Shown: positions 1-9,287, numbered from the stretch's first letter. The stretch is DNA of 64,000 bases from Brevibacterium renqingii (GCF_017808105.1 NZ_JADBHF010000002.1:1-64000), one strand, 5' to 3'. Notes: a model not told the origin generated them from the sequence alone. Made by a program: numbers and translations.

Positions 1-1
1 G

Positions 2-58
2 TTCGCGATGGTCAAGACCGGGGCCTTCTACGAGGCGAAGACCCCAGCTGCTGCTTGA
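2..58 (+). CDS. C-terminal end of a gene that begins before the window (partial)
   Basis: An open frame enters from the left edge and stops at TGA 56-58. The visible end reads FAMVKTGAFYEAKTPAAA, which looks like a plausible protein tail. There is too little to name a family. It lies on the same strand as the transporter that follows, after a 165-base gap. Confidence 0.3.
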   Translation, partial: FAMVKTGAFYEAKTPAAA

Positions 59-223
59 CAATGAATGTAACGGGCGGACACAGCGCTCCTGCTCAGTGGT
101 AACGTGCCCAGCACACGCCGACCATGCGTCAGGCATGGTTTCGGGCCGAGGCGGTCCGACTCAGTTGAGCGACGCGGAGAGGGTGCGACAGCGCACCCGA
201 TGACAGTCGGGAGGTTGAGACAC

Positions 224-1666
224 ATGAGCGAGTTCTCGCACGACGAGAAGATCCCTACCCCGGACGGCATCGACATGAGCAAGATGCCGCCGGAGGACAA
301 ACGCACTCTCAAGCGGGCCATCGGAGGGTCCGCGCTGGGCAACGCCGTCGAATGGTTCGACTACGGCGTGTACTCATACGTATCGGTCTACATCGCCAAT
401 GCGTTCTTCCCCGGCGAATGGGGCATCGCTCTCACTTTCGCCTTCCTCGCCCTGTCCTTCGTCTTCCGGCCCCTGGGCGGATTCGTCCTCGGACCCCTGG
501 GCGACAAGATCGGACGCCAGCACGTCATGGTCCTCACGATCATCATGATGACGATCCCGACGACGCTGATCGGCGTCCTGCCCACCTATGCCACCCTCGG
601 CGCATTCGCCCCGATCCTGTTGCTCCTGTGCCGGATGGTCCAGGGCTTCTCCACGGGCGGGGAGTACGGCGGCGCGGCCGTGTACATGGCGGAATCGGCA
701 CCGGACAAGAGGCGCGGCTTCTGCGGCTCCTTCCTCGAACTCGGCACCGTCGCCGGGACCGCCTCGGCGGCCCTGGTCTGCACCATCCTCCTCGTGCTCG
801 TCGGCAGCGATGGGATGGACGCCGGCTGGTGGCGCCTGCCGTTCCTCCTCACCCTGCCGCTGGGCGCGATCGCACTGTGGCTGCGGCTGAAGCTCGACGA
901 ACCGGAGGCCTTCTCCGAAGCGACCTCACGGCAGAAGACGGCGAAGAAGCCGTTCCGGGAGCTGTTCCGCGGATACTCGAAGCAGATCGCCATGCTCATG
1001 GCCTTCGTCGTGCTGCTCAACATCGGCCAGTACATGGTGCTGACGTACATGCCGACCTATCTGGCCGAGACGCTGGGTCATTCGGAGATCGAGAGCAACT
1101 TCATGCTCATCGGCCTGCTCGCGGCGATGATGATCGTCATCACTCCGCTGGGACGACTGACGGACTCTATCGGCCGCAAGCCGGTGCTCTACACCTCGGC
1201 GATCGGATTCATCCTCCTCTCCGTGCCCGCGTTCATGCTCATGCACGCCGAGGCAGCCGGATGGCAGATCCTGGGCCTGGGCATCATCGCCCTGCTCCAG
1301 GTGATGCTCCAGTCCTGCGTCTCCGCGACCCTGCCGGCGATCTTCCCCACGCAGGTGCGCTTCTCCGGCTTCGCCATCGGCTACAACATCTCCACGGCGA
1401 TCTTCGGCGGCACGACCGCGGCGGTGAACACCTTCGTCATCAAACAGACGGGATTCGATCTCTTCCCGGCCTTCTATCTGGTCGCGGCCGGCATCATCGG
1501 CCTCATCGGCATCCACTTCTTCAATGAGACCGCCGGACGGCCGATCAACGGCGACACTCCCCCGGGCTCCGAAGACGAAGAACTCGCGGAGATGGGCTAC
1601 GAGCTCATCGGATTCAACGACAGCCCCGAGGAAGATGCAGCTGCCGGGAAGGACACAGCCTCCTGA
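224..1666 (+). CDS. MFS transporter, metabolite:H+ symporter (MHS/ProP-like) family
   Basis: Inner-membrane secondary transporter of 480 residues, the usual length for the MHS branch of the major facilitator superfamily, which imports organic acids, betaines or osmolytes with protons. Residues 39-50 (GNAVEWFDYGVY) are the MHS signature at the first membrane helix, and GPLGDKIGRQ at about 90-99 is the conserved loop 2-3 motif. About twelve hydrophobic segments follow, ending in a charged tail of about 40 residues. The ATG at 224 is chosen because GGGAGGTTGAG lies just upstream; the same frame stays open further upstream, but without a good ribosome site. The substrate cannot be read from sequence. 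It lies 131 bases before an aldehyde oxidoreductase operon on the same strand and might import that enzyme's substrate, but no shared transcript is proven. Confidence 0.85.
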   Translation: MSEFSHDEKIPTPDGIDMSKMPPEDKRTLKRAIGGSALGNAVEWFDYGVYSYVSVYIANAFFPGEWGIALTFAFLALSFVFRPLGGFVLGPLGDKIGRQHVMVLTIIMMTIPTTLIGVLPTYATLGAFAPILLLLCRMVQGFSTGGEYGGAAVYMAESAPDKRRGFCGSFLELGTVAGTASAALVCTILLVLVGSDGMDAGWWRLPFLLTLPLGAIALWLRLKLDEPEAFSEATSRQKTAKKPFRELFRGYSKQIAMLMAFVVLLNIGQYMVLTYMPTYLAETLGHSEIESNFMLIGLLAAMMIVITPLGRLTDSIGRKPVLYTSAIGFILLSVPAFMLMHAEAAGWQILGLGIIALLQVMLQSCVSATLPAIFPTQVRFSGFAIGYNISTAIFGGTTAAVNTFVIKQTGFDLFPAFYLVAAGIIGLIGIHFFNETAGRPINGDTPPGSEDEELAEMGYELIGFNDSPEEDAAAGKDTAS

Positions 1667-1797
1667 GAGCAGCGGCCACTCGCGGCGATTTGTCGCAGGC
1701 ACCGCTTCCCGTCGGATTTCCGCGACCGGGCCTTGTCCGCCTCCACCTGCGGGGTTAGATTTGACGGACGTCGACAACGCTGTCTGGAGGCTGCCCT

Positions 1798-2310
1798 ATG
1801 GCACACTCGCTGCACCTCACCGTCGACGGCCAGGAGCACAAACTGGCCGTGGATCCCCGAACCACTCTTCTCGATGCACTGCGGGACCGGCTGGGGGTGA
1901 TGTCCGCGAAGAAGGGCTGCGACCACGGCCAATGCGGCGCCTGCACCGTCCTCGTCGACGGTCGCCGGCTCAATTCCTGCCTGGCGCTGGCCCTGACCCA
2001 TGACGGCAGCGAGGTCACGACCTCCGATGGTCTGGCACCGGCCGGCGAGCTCTCCACCCTCCATCGGACGTTCCTCGCCCAGGATGCGTTCCAGTGCGGC
2101 TACTGCACACCCGGCCAAGTGTGCTCGGCCGCCGGCATGCTCCAGGAAGCGGCCGAAGACGCACCCAGCGTGGTCACCGAGGACCTCGAGGGGCCGATCG
2201 AGCTCTCCGATGCGGAGATCCGCGAGCGGATGAGCGGCAACCTGTGCCGGTGCGGAGCCTATGTCAACATCGTCGCAGCCGTGAGCCAAGCCGCCGAGGA
2301 GTCACGATGA
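1798..2310 (+). CDS. paoA: Aldehyde oxidoreductase, small 2x[2Fe-2S] subunit (PaoA-like)
   Basis: Electron-transfer subunit of a molybdenum hydroxylase of the xanthine oxidase family, 170 residues. The N-terminal plant-type ferredoxin domain has C41, C46, C49 and C61 (KKGCDHGQCGACT). The C-terminal helical domain has C100, C103, C150 and C152 (CGYC and CRC), so both [2Fe-2S] sites are complete. E. coli PaoA carries a Tat signal peptide; this protein starts directly with the ferredoxin fold, so the complex should be cytoplasmic. GGAGG lies about 7 bases before the ATG. The stop overlaps the next start (ATGA at 2307-2310), giving translational coupling with the FAD subunit. Confidence 0.9.
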   Translation: MAHSLHLTVDGQEHKLAVDPRTTLLDALRDRLGVMSAKKGCDHGQCGACTVLVDGRRLNSCLALALTHDGSEVTTSDGLAPAGELSTLHRTFLAQDAFQCGYCTPGQVCSAAGMLQEAAEDAPSVVTEDLEGPIELSDAEIRERMSGNLCRCGAYVNIVAAVSQAAEESR

Positions 2311-3335
2311 GACCCTTCGACTATGAACGCGCCACCGACACCGCCGGTGCCGTCGCCACCCTGACCGAACGACCGGATGCGGTGTTCCTCGCCGGCGGGA
2401 CCAACCTCGTCGACCATCTCAAGCTCGGCGTCGCCGAGCCGCGACTCGTCGTCGACATCAACCGACTCGACCTGACCGAGATCGACGAACTCGACGACGA
2501 GGGGCTGCGGATCGGAGCGATGGTGCGCAACAGCGACGCCGCCGCCGACCCGCGAATCCGGCGCCGCTATCCGATGCTCTCGCGAGCGCTGCTCTCCGGC
2601 GCCTCCGGCCAGCTGCGCAATGCCGCCACCATGGGCGGGAACCTGCTGCAGCGCACCAGGTGCGTGTACTTCCAGGACACCTCCACCCCGTGCAACAAGC
2701 GCGAACCCGACTCCGGCTGCTCGGCGATCGGCGGGTACACCCGCTATCACGCGATCCTCGGCGCCTCACCGGAGTGCGTGGCCACCCATCCCTCGGACAT
2801 GGCAGTGGCGCTGGCCGCCCTCGATGCCACGGTCGTCGTCCTCGGGGCAGCCGGTGAGCGGCGGATACCCGTCGCCGAGCTCCACCGACTGCCCGGCGAT
2901 CATCCCGAGCAGGACACGGTCCTCGACCACGGGGACCTCATCACCGCACTCGAACTGCCTCCGCCACGTCCCGGACGCTCGACGTACCGGAAGATCCGCG
3001 ACCGCGCCTCCTACGCCTTCGCCCTGGTCTCCGTCGCAGCCACCGTCGACGTCGACACCTCGGGACCGACACCTGTCATCCGCGAGGCCGCGATCGCCCT
3101 CGGCGGCATCGCCCACAAACCGTGGCGCGCCCGTGCCGCCGAGGCGGTCCTGCGCGGCGCGGAACCGAACGAGGAGACGTTCCTGGCCGCGGCCGACGCC
3201 GAGCTCGAGGCCGCCGAACCCCTGGAGGGCAATCGCTTCAAGGTGCCGATGACCCGCGGGGCGATCGCCACGGTCCTCAGCGAGCTCACCGGAACCGACG
3301 AGCCTGAGACGACCACGGAGGACACCCATGAGTGA
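2307..3335 (+). CDS. paoB: Aldehyde oxidoreductase, FAD-binding subunit (PaoB-like, probable extra [4Fe-4S])
   Basis: Middle subunit of the molybdenum hydroxylase, 342 residues, binding FAD and passing electrons from the iron-sulfur subunit to the acceptor. The FAD contacts are AGGTNL (29-34) and TMGGNLLQRTRC (108-119). Four cysteines at about 119, 129, 138 and 157 surround the insertion that in E. coli PaoB binds a [4Fe-4S] cluster. Ordinary xanthine dehydrogenase FAD subunits lack these, so the PaoB assignment is favoured. The ATG at 2307 overlaps the preceding stop, and the stop overlaps the large-subunit start by 8 bases, so the three subunits are tightly coupled. Confidence 0.88.
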   Translation: MRPFDYERATDTAGAVATLTERPDAVFLAGGTNLVDHLKLGVAEPRLVVDINRLDLTEIDELDDEGLRIGAMVRNSDAAADPRIRRRYPMLSRALLSGASGQLRNAATMGGNLLQRTRCVYFQDTSTPCNKREPDSGCSAIGGYTRYHAILGASPECVATHPSDMAVALAALDATVVVLGAAGERRIPVAELHRLPGDHPEQDTVLDHGDLITALELPPPRPGRSTYRKIRDRASYAFALVSVAATVDVDTSGPTPVIREAAIALGGIAHKPWRARAAEAVLRGAEPNEETFLAAADAELEAAEPLEGNRFKVPMTRGAIATVLSELTGTDEPETTTEDTHE

Positions 3336-5400
3336 CCTGCTGCCGACCACATCCATCGGCACCCACCAGGTGCGCCTCGACGGTCCGGACAAGGTGCGCG
3401 GCCGCGCCCCCTACGCCTACGAGCACCCCCTCGACGATCCCCTCTACCTCTATCCCCTGCAGGCGGAGATCGCACGCGGACGGGCAGCGCACATCGACAC
3501 CTCCGCCGCCGAGGCGGCCGACGGAGTCGTCCACGTGCTCACCCATACCAATGCTCCTGACCTGGAGGACACCGAGGACGGGGAACTGGCGATCCTGCGC
3601 TCGGCGGAGATCGGGTTCCGCGGACAGTACCTCGGCGCCGTCATCGCCACCACCCCGGAACAGGCCCGCTATGCCGCCGGCCTCGTCGACATCGGCTACG
3701 AGCAGGAGGAGCATGACGTCGAGCTGCGGGAGGACCATCCCGCCTCCCGCGAACCGGAGTCCGGCAGCGGGGACGTCTTCGCCGGCGATTTCGATGCCGC
3801 CTTCGCCGAGGCGGCCGTGAGCATCGACGAGCGCTACAGCACTCCGATGGAGCACAACAACCCCATGGAGCCGCACACGACCGTCGCCCGCTGGGACGGC
3901 AGCGAGCTGACCCTGTGGACCTCGACGCAAGGGGCACATCCGGCCCGATCGACACTGGCGCCGATCCTCGGCCTGGATCCCGACCGGATCCGCATCATCT
4001 CCCCGCACGTCGGCGGCGGCTTCGGATCCAAGGGCGTGCCCCACGCCGATATGATGCTCGCCGCACTCGCCGCGATCGCAGCGCCGGGACGTCCCGTGAA
4101 ATATGCCGTGTCGCGGCAGCAGATGTTCTCGATCACCGGCTACCGGGCACCGACTCTCCAGCACATCCGCCTCGGTGCACGAGCCGATGGCACGCTCACG
4201 GCGTTTGCCTATGATGCGGTGTCGCTGTCCTCGCAGACCAAGGAGTTCCCCGAGGAGGCGACGAAGCCCGGACGCATGATGTACGCCGGCGACAATCGTC
4301 GCCTCACCCAGCGAGTCGTGCCCCTCGATGTGCCGGTGCCGTCATGGATGCGCGCCCCCGGAGAGGCTCCCGGCATGGTCGGCCTCGAGATCGCCATGGA
4401 CGAACTCGCCGTCGCCGCCGGCCTCGACCCGATCGAGCTGCGGGTGCGCAATGAACCGGAGACCGACCCGGACACGGGGCTGCCGTTCAACCGGCGCCGC
4501 CTCGTCGACTGCTTGCGCGAGGGCGCGAAGCGTTTCGGTTGGGAGGAGAGGAACCCGCAGCCGCGCACTCGCCGGGAGAACGGGTGGCTCATCGGCATGG
4601 GGGTGGCCGCCTCGACGTATCCGGCAGGCCGTCAGCCGGGTTCCGTCGCGCGGATCCGCCGCATGCCTGCCGGCTATGAAGTCGCGATCGGCGCCGCGGA
4701 TCTCGGCACCGGCACATGGACTGCCCTGTCCCAGGTCGCTGCGGATGCGCTCGATGTCCCCATCGGGCAGGTGGAGCTGCGCATCGGCGACACCGCCCTG
4801 CCGAACGCGACCGTCGCCGGCGGCTCGACCGGTCTGGTCAGTTGGAGCGCGGCGGTGTTCGCCGCGACCGAAGCGTTCCGAGCCGAACACGGAACCGACC
4901 CGGCCGTCGGCGCCGAGGCGCAGGGTGAGGCCGAGGCGAATCCGGCGGCGGAGAAGTTCGCTCTGCACTCCTTCGGTGCGCACTTCGCCGAGGTCCGCAT
5001 CCATCCAGCCACGGGAGAGATCCGGCTCGGACGCATGTTCGGGATGTTCTCCGCAGGTCGGATCGTCAACCCGAGCACCGCGCGCTCACAGTTCATCGGC
5101 GGCATGACGATGGGCGTGGGAATGGCGCTGCATGAGAAGGGCGAGCTCGATCCGCGGTTCGGTCACGTCGTCAACCACGACCTCGCCGAATACCATGTGC
5201 CCGTCAACGCCGACATCGCCCGGATCGAAGCGGAATGGCTCGACGAGGAGGACCCGCATGCCGGCCCGCTCGGCGCTCGCGGCATCGGTGAGATCGGCAT
5301 CGTCGGGGCGGCTGCGGCGATCGCGAACGCCGCCTTCAACGCCACCGGAGTCCGAATCCGCGATCTGCCGATCTTCGGCGACGCGTTCCTGCCGACGTGA
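3328..5400 (+). CDS. paoC: Aldehyde oxidoreductase, molybdopterin-binding large subunit (PaoC-like)
   Basis: Catalytic subunit of 690 residues that binds the molybdenum cofactor and oxidises an aldehyde or aromatic aldehyde to the acid. HVGGGFGSKG in the middle is a cofactor-binding loop. GARGIGEIGIVG near the C-terminus carries the catalytic glutamate, at about residue 655. The length fits PaoC/YagR (about 730) better than the 780-1000 residue xanthine dehydrogenases. The stop overlaps the next gene (GTGA, 5397-5400), a nucleotidyltransferase that probably supplies its cytosine-dinucleotide cofactor. The true substrate is unknown. Confidence 0.9.
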   Translation: MSDLLPTTSIGTHQVRLDGPDKVRGRAPYAYEHPLDDPLYLYPLQAEIARGRAAHIDTSAAEAADGVVHVLTHTNAPDLEDTEDGELAILRSAEIGFRGQYLGAVIATTPEQARYAAGLVDIGYEQEEHDVELREDHPASREPESGSGDVFAGDFDAAFAEAAVSIDERYSTPMEHNNPMEPHTTVARWDGSELTLWTSTQGAHPARSTLAPILGLDPDRIRIISPHVGGGFGSKGVPHADMMLAALAAIAAPGRPVKYAVSRQQMFSITGYRAPTLQHIRLGARADGTLTAFAYDAVSLSSQTKEFPEEATKPGRMMYAGDNRRLTQRVVPLDVPVPSWMRAPGEAPGMVGLEIAMDELAVAAGLDPIELRVRNEPETDPDTGLPFNRRRLVDCLREGAKRFGWEERNPQPRTRRENGWLIGMGVAASTYPAGRQPGSVARIRRMPAGYEVAIGAADLGTGTWTALSQVAADALDVPIGQVELRIGDTALPNATVAGGSTGLVSWSAAVFAATEAFRAEHGTDPAVGAEAQGEAEANPAAEKFALHSFGAHFAEVRIHPATGEIRLGRMFGMFSAGRIVNPSTARSQFIGGMTMGVGMALHEKGELDPRFGHVVNHDLAEYHVPVNADIARIEAEWLDEEDPHAGPLGARGIGEIGIVGAAAAIANAAFNATGVRIRDLPIFGDAFLPT

Positions 5401-6056
5401 GCGACGAGACCTGGTCGACTCCTCCCGAACGACCCGTCCCCGGTCCCCCGAGAGGACTCGTCCTCGCCGCCGGAGCCGGACGACGCCTCGGCCGAGGGCC
5501 GAAGGCACTGCTGGTGCGGGAGGACGGGCTCACCCTGGTGGAGTCGTTGGTCCTCGCCCTGCTCGACGGTGGCTGCCGGGACGTCACAGTCATCACCGGA
5601 GCCTGCAGCGAGCAGGTCGCGAGCCTGCTGGCCGGGTGTGACCGCGTGTCCGTCGCGTTCAACCCTGACTGGTCTTCGGGTATGGGTTCCTCGCTGCGCC
5701 GCGGCCTGCAGGCGATCGGCCCCGGAATCGACGTCATGGTCACACCTGTGGACCGTCCCGGAATCTGTGCGGCGGAAGTCGCTCGTCTCATCGCCGCCCA
5801 TCGTCCCCGTGCGATCACCGCTGCGGGCCACTGTGATGCGAACGGGTCGCTGCACCGCGGTCACCCTGTGCTCTTCGACGAGAGCTGGACGAGCCAGGCG
5901 GCGGCCGCCGCGCACGGCGACGTCGGTGCCCGCGACCTGCTCGAGACGCACAGAGCTGTCGTCGACCTCGTCGACTGCTCCGACCTCGACGACGGGGCCG
6001 ATGTCGATGTGCCCAAGGACCTGCACAGGCTGACAGTCGTCAGTTCTCGCGATTAG
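5397..6056 (+). CDS. mocA: Molybdopterin nucleotidyltransferase, MocA-like
   Basis: 219-residue NTP transferase of the MobA/MocA group. LVLAAGAGRRLGRGPK (about 21-36) is the nucleotide-binding loop, and TPVDRPGI carries the metal-binding aspartate. In the family, MocA adds CMP to molybdopterin to form the cytosine dinucleotide used by xanthine-oxidase-type enzymes. The position directly after the large-subunit gene, coupled through GTGA with a GTG start at 5397, supports MocA over MobA. A more distant sugar-nucleotide transferase is possible but less likely here. The gene ends the operon and converges on a glycosyltransferase 63 bases away. Confidence 0.8.
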   Translation: MSDETWSTPPERPVPGPPRGLVLAAGAGRRLGRGPKALLVREDGLTLVESLVLALLDGGCRDVTVITGACSEQVASLLAGCDRVSVAFNPDWSSGMGSSLRRGLQAIGPGIDVMVTPVDRPGICAAEVARLIAAHRPRAITAAGHCDANGSLHRGHPVLFDESWTSQAAAAAHGDVGARDLLETHRAVVDLVDCSDLDDGADVDVPKDLHRLTVVSSRD

Positions 6057-6119
6057 CTCTGGGTTGTCGGGAACAACTCGGCCGGAGGCGCCCTGAAGTG
6101 CTGTGAGCAGAGTCGGGTC

Positions 6120-6830
6120 TCAAAGAAGGCTCTGCATAAAGCTGCTGAAGCCTCCCTCCGCGCGTCCCTCCAGACGGGCCGAGGTGAGAACCCGGCAGGT
6201 ATCGGTGCGTCTCACGTTTCCCCCGGCGGCGAGCACTGCAGCAACGGTTGCGGCATCTTCGCCGAGTGGCAGCTGAGGCATGCCGCCGATGATGTTGAGA
6301 TACGAGCCTCGAATGCCCAGGTTCGCGCCGAACACGTGGGGATGGTCCTCAAGTAACGTGTGGTGAGAGTGCCATTTCGCGATCAGCGCTGCCGACCTGG
6401 TATCAGGTCGAGGCGACACTGTGCCGACCAGGCAGTCGCTTCCGGCTTCCGCCATGGCAAGATGCGTCGTCAGCCAGTGGGTGGGAACTCTGCTGTCCGC
6501 ATCGGTGAACGCAATCCATGTCAGGTCGAAGTTGACATCACGATCAGCTTCAGCCATCTGCTTGAAGTGATTCCAGGCGAAATTCCGGGCACTGCCCACG
6601 TTCTTGAACGACGTCTCAAGTATCGTGACTTGTGGATGCTGTTCGGCGAAGTCTGCGACGCGACTCACCGTCTCATCGCTACAGGCGTCGGCCACGACGA
6701 GGATTCGAGTGGACGACGGCGCGAGCCCGTCAGGGACCTGAGCACACGCTTGAGCCACCGAGTCGAGACAGCCGAGGATCTCGTCTTGTTCATTGTGAGC
6801 CGGGATGACGATGCCCAAGTGCGTGATCAC
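6120..6830 (-). CDS. Glycosyltransferase family 2
   Basis: 236-residue GT-A fold glycosyltransferase. The N-terminus MITHLGIVIPAHNEQDE is the typical start of the nucleotide-binding fold, and FTDADSRVP holds the metal-binding DxD-type motif. PLGEDAATV near residue 200 resembles the acceptor/catalytic ED motif. No membrane segment is obvious, so it is probably cytoplasmic or peripheral. The start overlaps the end of the upstream PIG-L/methyltransferase gene (ATGA, 6827-6830). Together with the acyl-CoA-dehydrogenase-like gene this forms a three-gene minus-strand cassette. The sugar and acceptor are unknown. Base composition is visibly less G/C-rich than the preceding molybdoenzyme genes. Confidence 0.85.
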   Translation of the reverse strand: MITHLGIVIPAHNEQDEILGCLDSVAQACAQVPDGLAPSSTRILVVADACSDETVSRVADFAEQHPQVTILETSFKNVGSARNFAWNHFKQMAEADRDVNFDLTWIAFTDADSRVPTHWLTTHLAMAEAGSDCLVGTVSPRPDTRSAALIAKWHSHHTLLEDHPHVFGANLGIRGSYLNIIGGMPQLPLGEDAATVAAVLAAGGNVRRTDTCRVLTSARLEGRAEGGFSSFMQSLL

Positions 6831-8239
6831 TCAACAGCTTCCGCAGGGAGGAAATCGTCAGTTTTGTCCACCGTCACGATATCGAGACGATACTCGGCCT
6901 CGGAGCGAAAATCGGTCCGCAGTCGGGGCCAGTAGTCCAGGCACGCGTCATGGACTTCATCGGCGGTCAGAGGCCAATCTTCGATGTCGCCCTTCCAATG
7001 ACAGAGAACGAGCACAAAGCGCGATGGGGTTGATTCATCAATGCGCTCCAACGTTCGTTGCAGCTGTGCACGTGTCAGATAGAAGCCGGTCTCTGAGAGG
7101 ACGACGCAGTCGAAATGCCCTTCGGGCCATTCGTATGGGACAGTGGCGTGCAGGAAGGCTATTTCGGCTGCAGTGGTCGTCTGCAGACGTTTCGCTGTTT
7201 TCAGCGCCTCGCAGCTGGCATCGACAGCTGTCACTCTGACGCTGTAAGCGGCAAGCTCTCGAGTCAAAGCGCCGACTGAACAACCGATCTCGAGAATGTG
7301 GGAGAACGAGGTCGACGGGAGGTGGGACACAAGGGTCTCGCGTTTGGCGATTTCGTATTCGGACTCCCACACCGTCCACGGATCACTGCGTTCTCTGTGC
7401 ACATCATCGAACACCGCCGCCGCAGTGGACGCATCATTGATCGGTCTGCCTATTCCCTCCTGACCATAGCCGGCCGATGCCTCACCGGATCTGAAATCCG
7501 TGATCACGAAGGTATCGTGGCTCCGGATGAAGTGTTCCAAATGGGCGCTGGTGAGGATCGCTTCGTCCCCGTGCTGATCCGACAGCGCTTCGGTCTGCGA
7601 CGGGTAACACGCGAGCAGAGCATTTCGATCAAGACCTTGAGGGTCAGGTAAGACTGCCCAGGCCTGCCAGCGAGGGTCTGTGGGAACAGCCCAGTGCCAG
7701 AACCAGATGGGATATTCGAGCACTACGGCATGATGTGATCGCCCGATGTCCAGCGCCGCGGCACCCACCGCCTCGTGGTCACAGTGCCCATCCCGGCTGT
7801 AAGGCGCAACGAGTGTCACCGGCCCATGTGATCGTGCGATCTCCTGTCGGATCACGTCTCTGATCTGGTTTGAATATTCGGGCAGCTGACCGTCGGGCAG
7901 ATCGAGAAAACGACTGGAGTGCGCCTTGTCGAAGGTGCTCAGCGCACGATCGAACTCCTCCAGACGGATGCTTTTGAGCTGATCGCCGGTATACGTCGGC
8001 GACTCAGGGTGCGATTTCTCGCCTGCGCTGAAGAGTAGGACTTTCAGCTGGCAGCTCCACTCATCGGCACGTGCGAGCAGCGCAGCGGCTCCCAACGCTT
8101 CATCATCTGGGTGTGCGGCAAGGACGATGATGGTTCCGCCTTTGGCGATTGTGCTCTCTGGAACCGCCGGAAGATCAAGGGCACCCGCCTGCACCCAGGC
8201 AGCTTCTCTGGTGCTGCGGTCTTGGTGGCTAAACCTCAT
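6827..8239 (-). CDS. Bifunctional PIG-L deacetylase / SAM-dependent methyltransferase
   Basis: Fusion of two enzymes, about 470 residues. The N-terminal half is a PIG-L (LmbE) zinc deacetylase: AHPDDEALG at 42-50 and GHCDHEAVG at 151-159 supply the zinc ligands. This family removes acetyl groups from N-acetylglucosamine-type substrates. The C-terminal half, from about residue 290, is a class I methyltransferase with LEIGCSVGALTREL at 316-329 as the SAM-binding glycine loop. The whole resembles NodS-like enzymes fused to PIG-L. The ATG at 8239 (or 8245, MSMRF) is chosen because longer versions run deep into the upstream gene; either choice still overlaps it by 11-17 bases. It is ATGA-coupled to the GT2 downstream. 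The product is unknown; a deacetylated, methylated amino-sugar conjugate is an inference. Confidence 0.85.
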   Translation of the reverse strand: MRFSHQDRSTREAAWVQAGALDLPAVPESTIAKGGTIIVLAAHPDDEALGAAALLARADEWSCQLKVLLFSAGEKSHPESPTYTGDQLKSIRLEEFDRALSTFDKAHSSRFLDLPDGQLPEYSNQIRDVIRQEIARSHGPVTLVAPYSRDGHCDHEAVGAAALDIGRSHHAVVLEYPIWFWHWAVPTDPRWQAWAVLPDPQGLDRNALLACYPSQTEALSDQHGDEAILTSAHLEHFIRSHDTFVITDFRSGEASAGYGQEGIGRPINDASTAAAVFDDVHRERSDPWTVWESEYEIAKRETLVSHLPSTSFSHILEIGCSVGALTRELAAYSVRVTAVDASCEALKTAKRLQTTTAAEIAFLHATVPYEWPEGHFDCVVLSETGFYLTRAQLQRTLERIDESTPSRFVLVLCHWKGDIEDWPLTADEVHDACLDYWPRLRTDFRSEAEYRLDIVTVDKTDDFLPAEAVE

Positions 8240-9287
8240 CGACATCTGACTCTGCACAGATGTTCTCGCCCAAAGCAGCTTCGTCCCGAGGCCCGTGATG
8301 CTGACTGAGGTAAACGGTGAGATCAGCGTCAGCTTTGGCAAATGCCGCATCACTCGTCAGAACCGCGGGACCGGCCAGCTCCCGGCTCAGAAGCTGGATC
8401 CGTTGGGCACTGCGGTATATGTTGTTGCGAACTCTCAGAGCCAGTCTCCACGCGTGTTCTCGCGAGAACTTCTCATCCCCATCCGCTGCAGCAGCAGTTT
8501 GCGCCAACATGGTGCGGACCGCGAAGATCTCAGCATCAAGCTGCCCGAGCTGCATCTCTCCCATCGGCGAGCGCCCAGCCCTGTTCAGGTGGGTTTGGGC
8601 TGCACGCCGGGCCAGTCCCAATGCTCCACCGAACCAGCAGGCTGCCACGCGAATCCCACCCCAAGCGAAAGAGGGGCGGTCAAGGTACCAATTCGGGGGG
8701 CCGACACTCGTCGCGGGTGCTCGGTCGAAGACGACTGAGCCGCTCGGGATTTCTCTGAGACCCAGACTCGGCCAAGCACCTGTCTGCGGTCGTACACGAG
8801 GGTGCCGAAGATTCACCGCGTAGGCTCGGTTCCCGTCGCTGCCGCTGGCGATGACGATCGCGTCGGTGAGTTCCGCGGCCAAAGAGCACCACGCTTTCGT
8901 GCCGGTGAGGAGGTTCTCCGCACCGGCATCGACCACGTTCACGCGATGTGTGGGCAGGTCAGCCGCGTATACGCCCCAGGCCGAATCGGGGTCAGGTGTT
9001 TCGTGTCCGGCCTCGGCCAGGATGCCCAGAGCGTCGACGTGGGGTTCGAGCATACGAGCGACGCCGATGTCGATCGCAGCCAGTTGAAGCAGCCTTTCCC
9101 ATTGATCGATCTGAGGTGAACACCCTGTGAGCTGCAGAAGACGGGCAAGGGCGGTGATCTTGTCGACAGCGGACGCACTGCTCGTAACGACCTCGGAGAG
9201 ATCATCCGTGAAGTCTGGAGTTTCCCACCACGGTTCGAACGGTGTGGGGATGATCCGAGACGAGGTTGAGTCGAACAGGGTTTCCAT
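8229..9287 (-). CDS. Acyl-CoA dehydrogenase-like flavoprotein
   Basis: 352 residues, slightly shorter than typical acyl-CoA dehydrogenases (380-400). The fold is suggested by the helical N-terminal third, the central beta-rich segment (GTKAWCSLAAELTDAIVIA and the following strands) and the C-terminal four-helix region beginning near GGIRVAACWFGGALGLARR. The catalytic base cannot be placed confidently. The ATG at 9287 follows GAAGGACGTGAA, a good ribosome site. It is the first gene of the minus-strand cassette that continues into the PIG-L/methyltransferase and GT2 genes, so it probably oxidises a lipid or a carrier-bound intermediate of that pathway rather than acting in bulk beta-oxidation. 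Confidence 0.75.
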   Translation of the reverse strand: METLFDSTSSRIIPTPFEPWWETPDFTDDLSEVVTSSASAVDKITALARLLQLTGCSPQIDQWERLLQLAAIDIGVARMLEPHVDALGILAEAGHETPDPDSAWGVYAADLPTHRVNVVDAGAENLLTGTKAWCSLAAELTDAIVIASGSDGNRAYAVNLRHPRVRPQTGAWPSLGLREIPSGSVVFDRAPATSVGPPNWYLDRPSFAWGGIRVAACWFGGALGLARRAAQTHLNRAGRSPMGEMQLGQLDAEIFAVRTMLAQTAAAADGDEKFSREHAWRLALRVRNNIYRSAQRIQLLSRELAGPAVLTSDAAFAKADADLTVYLSQHHGPRDEAALGENICAESDVDEV

